This document shows, piece by piece, positions 53,558 through 62,500 of a stretch of DNA of 64,000 nucleotides. The position numbers and the translations under genes were made by a program. The stretch is from an uncultured Lachnospiraceae bacterium. Lineage in GTDB: Bacteria > Bacillota > Clostridia > Lachnospirales > Lachnospiraceae. Each line of letters starts with the position of its first letter. Positions within the stretch are counted from its first letter, which is position 1. The DNA lies in contig CAMWCA010000001.1 of NCBI GenBank assembly GCA_947172705.1, positions 1 to 64,000 on the forward strand. The letters are read 5' to 3'. The notes under the pieces were generated by a model, which was given only the letters and a program-made list of their open reading frames with translations, did not search any database and was not told the origin of the DNA.

Positions 53558-56500
53558 ATGAGAAAGAGAATGAGAATAATTCGCGCGGTTGCAATTTTAC
53601 TGGCGATGATTCTGTTTTTGAATAATGAGCAGATGGTATATGTGCTTGCCACCGCCACAGAAAATATAGGCGGAGAAAATCAGATGCCCCAGGAAGCGCC
53701 TTCCGATGAGACTTTGACGGAAGAGGGAGACCAGGATGGAGAGAACAGCGGCGAGACAGTTCCGGATGTCAACGAGGGCGAGGGTGGAGATGAGACGCCC
53801 AAGGAAGAAGCCTGTGACCATGACTGGGTGACCAACGATGAGGGAACTGAGGCAGTGTGCAGTAAGTGCGGGGAGACGAAGACAGTAGAACCGGAGAATC
53901 CGGAAGAACCGGAGGAACCGGAGGAACCCTGCCAGCACGACTGGGTGACCAACGATGAGGGGACTGAGGCAGTGTGCAGTAAGTGCGGGGAGACGAAGAC
54001 GGTAGAACCGGAGAATCCGGAAGAACCGGAGGAACCCTGCCAGCACGACTGGGTGACCAACGATGAGGGGACTGAGGCAGTGTGCAGTAAGTGCGGGGAG
54101 ACAAAGACGGTAGAACCGGAGAATCCGGAAGAGCCGGAGGAACCCTGCCAGCACGATTGGGTGACCAACGATGAGGGAACTGAGGCAGTATGCAGTAAGT
54201 GCGGGGAGACGAAGGCGGTAGAACCGGAGAATCCGGAGGAAGAGTGTGAACATGAGTGGATCACAGATCCGGAAACTTCTTTGACTATATGCAGTAAGTG
54301 TGGAAAAGAAAAGGCGGAAGAGGAAGAGTGCGAGCATGAGTGGGTCACAGACCCGGAAACGTCTCTGACCATATGCAGTAAGTGCGGAAAAGAAAAGGCG
54401 GAAGAAGAATGCGAGCATGAGTGGGTCACAGATCCGGAAACTTCTCTGACTATATGTAGTAAGTGCGGGAAAGAAAAGGCGGAAGAGGAAGAATGTGAGC
54501 ATGAATGGATGAGGGACCCGGAAACCCTGCTGATTATCTGCAGCAAGTGTGGAAAAGAAAAAACGGCGGAGGATATCTGTGAGCATGAATGGATGAGAGA
54601 TCCCGAGACGTTACTGATCGTTTGCAGTAAATGCTATGAAGAGTCATTGGAGGAAGAGGAGGAATGTCCCGAGGGAGGCTTCCATATTTATGATTTGAAT
54701 GAAGAAGGCACAGGCTGGGTCTGTGTTCTTTGCGGCGTTTATAAAGAAACTCTGGATGTGCTGGACGTGACCCTTGAGATGTACCTGAAAGCAATGGGAG
54801 ACGTAAGTCTGTTAGGGCTGGATGACGCAGATGATCCGGCGTCTTCCAAGCTGCCCAAGACCAAGGCGGAACTGGATGGATATCTGTCTAAGGATCTTAC
54901 AATCGCCTCTCTGGGAGATCTGCTCGTGATACAGGAGTTGAGCAAGGAGACAGATTTCAAGGGCTATAACCTTATTTTTTCCAATCGCTCTTTGGGAAAA
55001 CTATCGGCAAATTACTCTGTGGATACCTGGGAATTGAGTACTGTGGCGGATTTTAAGGGGATCGGAGATGCGGCTCATCCTTTTAGCGGAACAGTATATG
55101 CAGGTATTACGGGTGTCAATTTGCAGTTGTCGGTACCCTTATTCCAGTATGCGTCTACAGACGCTTCTATTAACACCATGAATATCAAGAGCGATATTCA
55201 TGTGAACGACAGCGCCACGCCTGTAGGGATCATAGCGGGAACGCTTGTAAAAGGAGACGCACCGGCATTTACTTTTGGCAGGGGCGTCAATCTGGAAGGC
55301 ACTGTTTCCAACGCTTCCGGTGCGGCAGGTATGCTTTTTGGCAGGGTGGAAAACCAGGGCGGAACGGATCTTATGGAGATTAATCTTGACGGTTCTAAGA
55401 TTACATATACAAAGGACTCCAGCGTTTCAGGGCTTCACGCCGGGGGCGTGATCGGAGAGATCCAAGGAGAGGTTAAGCTGAATATTTCCTCACCGAAACT
55501 GGTAAGCAGGGTGAGCGTAAAATCGGTAAACAGCACATTGAGCCTGGGGAATGCCCTTTCCTGGAGCGCAAGCGCGGCAGGTATGTATGTGGGTGCCATG
55601 GAAGACGGCGAGATTGCCATATCCGGCGGCTCTGAAAGTTATATGGCACAGGTAGGACGTGAGTCAGGGAATGGAGGAGTAAACGGCGGGCTTGTCGGAT
55701 TGGTTTTGGGCGCCAAAGTCACCACAGACGGCAGTCAGATTTCAATTGCAGGCCCGGGTGTGACAGGACAGGTTGCCGGAGGCGTTTTTGGATACTATCA
55801 GCATGAAGACGGCGTTTCCATGTCTCTGGAGCATCTTTTGATCGATGTGCCTGTAGACGCATCAGGCGCGCAGTATGCCGGAGGCGTGCTGGGGCGTTAT
55901 TACAGGGATGAGGATGGAAGCCCGGCGAAGGATTACGATATCATTTCTGACGTGACGGTGCAGAAGAATGTGCAGGCAAATCAGTTTGCGGCAGGCATAG
56001 CAGGCTCTGTGCAGGGTTCTAATCTGAAAATTCAGGACGTCTCCATTACAGGCAATATTACCAATGTATCGGGAGGCGCAGAGGACAACAGGCGCGGTGT
56101 GGGCGGTGTGATCGGACGGCTGGAGGGGCAGTATGTAGAAATTGAAAGAGCCAGTGTGAAGACTACGTTCAACAAAGAAGCTTTTGTAGCAGGCGGCATA
56201 GTGGGAGAAGTGGTTAAAGGCGGAGACAGAAACGCTATTTTGAAGATCACAGATCCTGCTGTGGACAGCGCCTTTGGAGATAATAACGCGTATTACAGAG
56301 GTGGCATATTAGGATACGTAGGTTCAGGCAATTTTGTGGCGTTGGACGGCAGCGTCCAGGTGGGAATGGCTTGTACCCAGAACTATGGCAAGGTGGGACA
56401 TATTGCGGGCTCCCAGAGGGAATCTCTGATTTATTTGGAGACGGATGCCGAGTATACCAGACCCACGGGAAAGAACTGGCAGGACGATATTGGTAACTAT

Positions 56501-59500
56501 GGCGGCGTATATAGAAACGGAACATGGGGAGAGGGCGCTCCCTTAATTTCCTATGCAGACGGAAAGGTCATGGGGACGGTGGGGAATTCCGGCGGCACAT
56601 GGCAGATCGACAGCGAAGCGGATCTGATCCGGCTTGCAATTATGTTGAATACAGAGGGAAATTATGCGGCGGAATGCTTTGGCGGTACCGGAAAAGGCGG
56701 TCTGTTAACAGGATCATATCAGGTTACCAGATCCCTGGATATAAGTAAAAGCGGAATTTACGACTTGAACAGGAACGACAGCATAGGCAAGGAAGCGGAG
56801 ATGTTTAAGGGAAGCTTCAGGGGACCGGGCAGCGGGACAACCATTGATTTGGGAGAGGTAAGCACGAACCAGAAATATCTGGGGCTGTTTCCTTATGCGG
56901 GACGGGGAGCGGAAATTTCAGGCTTTACCTTGGAGCGTACCATCAATTATGCAGAAGATTATGCTGGCGGATTGGCAAGCGATATACGGGGAAATTTTAC
57001 GACAAGGGATGTTACCCTTCTCTTAAACATGCAGTCTTATATATCAGGCTCAGCCAATAACAGAACGCATTTTTATGGCGGCGTTGCAGGCAGAATCGTT
57101 CAGGAGGGCGGCGAGGAGCTTACCGTAGAAAACCTCAGGGTAGGTGGAAACTGGCAGATGAAGGTTGCCAACGGAGCTAACAGCGGTCCGGCGATGGGAG
57201 GTTTGACGGCCTTTTACAATCAGGTGGACAATGGCAGCTGCTCCAGGATTCTGGTAGACGGCTTTGAATTAATGGAAAGCTTTAAGCTGACTTCAGGAGG
57301 TTACAGAAGCAGCGGTATGTTCACCTGGCTGAATAATACCTACGTGAAAAAGGACAGGACAAGGCTGTCCATGCAGAATATTAAGATCCATAATGGAGCG
57401 GTGATGGCGCTGGATCAGAATTCCGATGATCCGGGCAGCGGATGGCTTGGTATGAGCTGGAATGATGTGACTCCGGATGATACGGTGCATTATTCCATAA
57501 AGGGACTCCAGATCGGGGATGGCGGAAGCGCAGCGCAGGGACCTGCCTACAGCTCAAGAGCTGTGTTTGGCGGTCTTGTAGATTCTGTAACCGGTCGCAT
57601 TCAGCTGCAGAATATTTCCATTCAGAACGGTACCTTTAACAACGTGAACCGAAAGGATCGTATCGGTTTATTATTCCGTCTGGGACACAATGCGCTGATA
57701 GAGATCGATGGGTACGATATTGCAGGGCGTAAGCTGGGAGACATGAGCGGGGCAAATAATACCGGCGCGGTACAGCTTGTGAATTTTACGGCGGGAAATT
57801 ATGATGAAATAGTGTCATATAATATTGGGATTCATAGAAATAATTCGGACGATTACCAGAGAGGCGGTATTGTCAATATTATTTATGACGGGTTTACAAC
57901 AGGGCATAAGGTTTATCAGAACAGACTTCTTGATGACAAAGCGAACACGGTGACCCGGTATTATTATAATCTCTTTGGGAATAGCTTTGCAGCAGAGGAC
58001 AGCTTCCTTTCAGAGGGCGAGAAGTTAACGAAAAATGCAGCAGTGATCACCAATGAGAGGCAGATGATGATCTGGCATCTGACCCATTATATGAATGACG
58101 ATATCAGAAGATATCTGGCGCCCTATTATGTGGACGGACAGATCAGTGACCGTAGTAAAGACACTGTCTTTAAAGGTTGTATCGATCTGAAAGGGGTCAG
58201 TTACTATCCCACCTGGATTTCTGGGGGAGCGTATCTTTTTAACAAAGGAGATGACGGGAGAGGAGCGGAGATCAAGTTCCATGCCCAGGAGATCAGCGAC
58301 GCGGCGGGAACCAAAATGACGCCTGAAAATAATAGCAGGGAGCATTACATGATGCATGGCGGTCTGTTTATCAGCCGTTCCGGGAATGTAACGGTGAAGG
58401 GAGATGAGGATTATCTTACGTTAAGCGGTACAGTTGCCCATCTATCCCAGCAGCACAGCTCCGGTGCGCTGTTTGTAATGTATGTAACCGGAAATAAAGG
58501 TATGTATCGTATTCGCCTGAAGGATCTGTATTTGACCAATTATAAGGGAGAAGACAGCGAAGGGCTGTTGATTGGGCGGGTGAATGAGGATTCATCCCTT
58601 GATTTGTCCTGGATTGAAACGGAATATACGACTACCGGGAAGAAAGCGGCGGCGGCACTGATTGGCGTTGTCGGAAATGAACAGGCGAAAAATATTAGCA
58701 TCGAGTTTAAAAATATGAAGCTGGACAGCCGGAGAACAGAAGGCATTTTCCAAAATGCAAGCCTGATTGACAGTAATTATTATCTGGAAGATAAGACAAA
58801 CCAGAATTGGAACCGTCTGAGGCGACTGCGGTATCTGTTTACGGAAAGAGCGTTTGACCCTGGCGTTTCTGCAGACAACGATCCTTATCCGCCTTTTGAT
58901 TCCGCAACGGATACAGATAATGCAAATTATGGAAATAATGAATATACGGAATCTTATGTAACCATTGGCGCTGAATTGAAGGACGGCGTGGAATTCTGGG
59001 ATAATGAGAACGGACCGGTGGACGGCACATCTTACGATTTTGCATTTTGGAAAGGCTATAAATGGGATTACAGTAAAATCGAGACCGATTATGTTCCTTA
59101 TGTGCATACCATCGAGCATGTGGGAAGTAAGGAGATAGAGGTCAATCCCAAAAACAGACCGATTACGGAAGGCTGCGGTACCTATGAGGACCCTTACCAG
59201 ATCACCAGTGCAAAACAGCTGCTGGCGTTGGGAAGATACCTTCAGAATAAAGACGACACGAAATATCTGGAAGGCTGGCAGGTCAACAAGTATGAATCAG
59301 GGCGCAGCGGCGCAGGTTCTATTTGCAATAAAACATGCCATGATGACGGTTCAGATTTGAGAACCTATAGGATAGACAGCGATTTTCCCACCCAGGCGCA
59401 GTTAAGTCAGGCATACTATATGATCATGAACGACATTAAACTGGATGGAATGACGAATGCAACGGATAAGCAGATCGCAGAGGACTTTCTGGGACTTGGA

Positions 59501-62500
59501 ACGTTGGACATGCCTTTCAGAGGAGTGATCGTAGGGAAACAGCAGGATGATGGAAGTTATCCTACCATTTCCCTGCCTGTGAGAAGAAATTATACGGGAA
59601 ATACAGCCGATGCAAACCATGGATTTATTCAATACGCAAAAGGCGCGGTGGTGAAGGACCTTCATATCAAGGGAGGCGATGCCGGAGGAGATGACACAAG
59701 AACGGGAATCGTCAAAGTGAGGTCCATGGCAGGCGGCGTTATGGCGTGCATTCTTGGCGGAGATAATATTATTGATAATGTTACGGTGGAATTGGAGGTC
59801 GGTAAGCACAATGCCGATACCGTCCAGGCGGGCGCATATGTAGGAAACATCAGGCAGGGAAGCCTGATTTTGAGAAATTTAAAGGAAGACTCAGCCAAAG
59901 GCTTCCGGGTGGGAAGCTTTGTGACCGACAACGGGAAGAATGGGCGTCTTGAAGCGGGATCAACGGATGCTGATCGGCAGAATCTTTATATATCCGGTCT
60001 GGTAGGCAAAGTGGAGAATGGCTGTGTCATATATGATGATGCCGGTGCCTCCTATAGCGGTAAAGTGCTTCCTCATGATGCTGCAAACATCAGCGGGATC
60101 TATACAAATGACGAGGGATATCCTGTTTGTAAGCATTACGATATTATAGTAAAAAGCCATTTGGATTCAGACGGAAAGATCGATCTGACCTCTGCTGAGT
60201 CGGGCGGCGTTACGCACTTTACGGCAAAGGTAAGCAATGCATCTCAATTACAGGTGGTTTCCATGGCGGTCAATTCGGATGCCTTTTCCGTATGTTACAT
60301 GGACGGCGGTTATGATAAAACAGCGGTCTGCCGTAAAGCGGCGTACAGCGATGTGGGAAATGTTCCGGCGGCAACGGCAGATTTTACAAATGCAACCACA
60401 GAGGACGATAAAACCTACGATTATCCATATCTGTACAAGGAGTATATTGCATTTCATAATGCGGGAGGAAGAGCCGCTACTTTTGTCAGTGCCGGCGGTG
60501 ATCAGGTCAGCAGATTAAACGGGGTGATTTCTCATTCTGATCCGGCACAGAGAGTGGATCTTAATGCGGTAATGAACTATCAGCTGTCAAATACAACCTA
60601 TGATATGTCGGTATATGACAGAGGATTTAGAGGAATAGGAGCCACCTACAGGATATTTTCAGAGCATACATCCGAAGGCATTCCTTATGAGCAGGTTGGA
60701 GCAGAGACTTTTTATTCTGATTTCAGGGCAAATTTCCTGGGAAACGGCGCAGTTATCAATCTTGGAATTGACAGAAGCTATGATAGGTCCATACATACGG
60801 CGGCTTTGTTCAACGATCTTTTGGACAGAAGAAATACCTATGAGTACACGCTCTCTGATTTTACGGTAACGGGAGCAGTGTCCAGCGTGGTGAAGGATTC
60901 GGAGGGAAATATTACCAGCGGCGGTAATGAGATAAACACAACGCGTACAGCCGGCGTGGTGGGACTGATGCGCCGCCCGTGGAAGATAAAAAATGTAAAG
61001 ACAGAAAATATTTTAATTGAGGGAAGAGGAAACACAGGCGGCATCGTGGCATGGATCGAAGCAGATCCGGACCGTAGTGATAAAACCTACGACTTTAACG
61101 GATGTATCGTAGGAGAGGGGACAAAGGCTGATTCCTATGGCGGCAGCGTGGGCGGCGTGATCGGTGTAATATGCCGATATACACCTACCGGTACGCCTCT
61201 GGAAAATGTGAAGGTTAATCTGACCAATTGTGCTGTCAAAGGAAGCGCGGCTGATCCGGACAAGCATGTTATCCTCACTGTGAAAGACAGAAAAGCAGAT
61301 AAAGCACCGGGAGGAGGCGATGATTCCTGGAGAAGACGTAATACAGCTCAGGCGGCAGCGGGAAGAAGCGGCGGTTTGGTAGGCTACATTGGAAGCAGGT
61401 TTGAAGCCCATGCAAACGATCATAATCAGATTATGCCTGTGCAATTGACCATTGAAAACGGTGTGGCGGAATATGCACAGCTGGTGGGCGCTTATTCTGC
61501 AGGCGGACTGCTGGGAGAGTATGACGCGCATCAGGATGCGGAAAACCCTTCTTCCGCTACGACAAGCGCGGGCGTAACAGTTACAGACAGCAGAGTAAGC
61601 TTATGTCAGATTGAAAGCTATAGATGGAATCTGAAATGGGGTTCACTTGTCAGGGATGATTGGAGAAATTATGGTGCAGGCGGACTGATCGGCGGAATGA
61701 GAGGAAGAGAGCTGGTTATTTCAGCATCTCAGGTGGAAAACACCAATATTACAGCGTCCAGCGGTTCAGGGGATGAGACTTTGGCAGCCACAAGAAACGG
61801 CAATCCGGGTATTTATGCTGGCGGTGCCGTGGGATGTATCAAGGCAAGAGCTGCTACTATTACAGATGTTACCGTGGAGGGCGGTCTTGACGCAAGCGCC
61901 CGGGCAGATCTGGAGCTGGGCGGTCAGCAGTACCGCATCCGTTCCTGGGGGGCAAGTGCAGGCGGACTGGTCGGAATGGCAACAGCGGTAAGCCCGAACA
62001 TGGCAGTGCCTTCTGCGCTGAACCTAAGCGGCATCAAAGTGAAAGGGATGCGGATCGATGTGGACGACCGCAAGAATGAAACGGTATTTGAGACAACAGG
62101 CGGTGCAGAAGGAAATGTCGGCGGCGTGGTTGGAAGAAATCAGATGCAGCTTTCCATTAAGCCCAAGACAGGGGAGACCGCCCAGGGGGCAGGAGCAACA
62201 GTAGAAAATTGCATGATCCTGTGTTCCATTAATCATGCCGGCGGCGTACTGGGCGCTCAGGTAAAGCATTACAATAATAATAACAACGCTGCATGCCCTA
62301 TTCGTAACACAAGTATTTGGAATGTGGAAGTGAAAAACAGCATTATCGGTACAAATAACACGGCTACTTTCTTGGTTGATAACAGAAATGATAACTGGCG
62401 CGGCATCGGCGGAATCTATGGAGCTTTGACCGCTTCGCAGGATGCAGGAGGGTATAACAGGCATTATCTGGAGAATGCGGAGGTCAGCGGCTGCTGGATT

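Noticed and set aside
53597-54586. Long minus-strand ORFs (329 and 288 codons) opposite the repeat region
   Set aside because: They are shadows of the tandem repeats in the giant gene: the translations repeat the same Leu/Ser/His-rich units, with no ribosome site or family resemblance.
53813-54664. CRISPR-like array
   Set aside because: The repeats are 81-117 bases, contiguous and in one reading frame with conserved Cys and His codons; there are no unique spacers and no cas genes.
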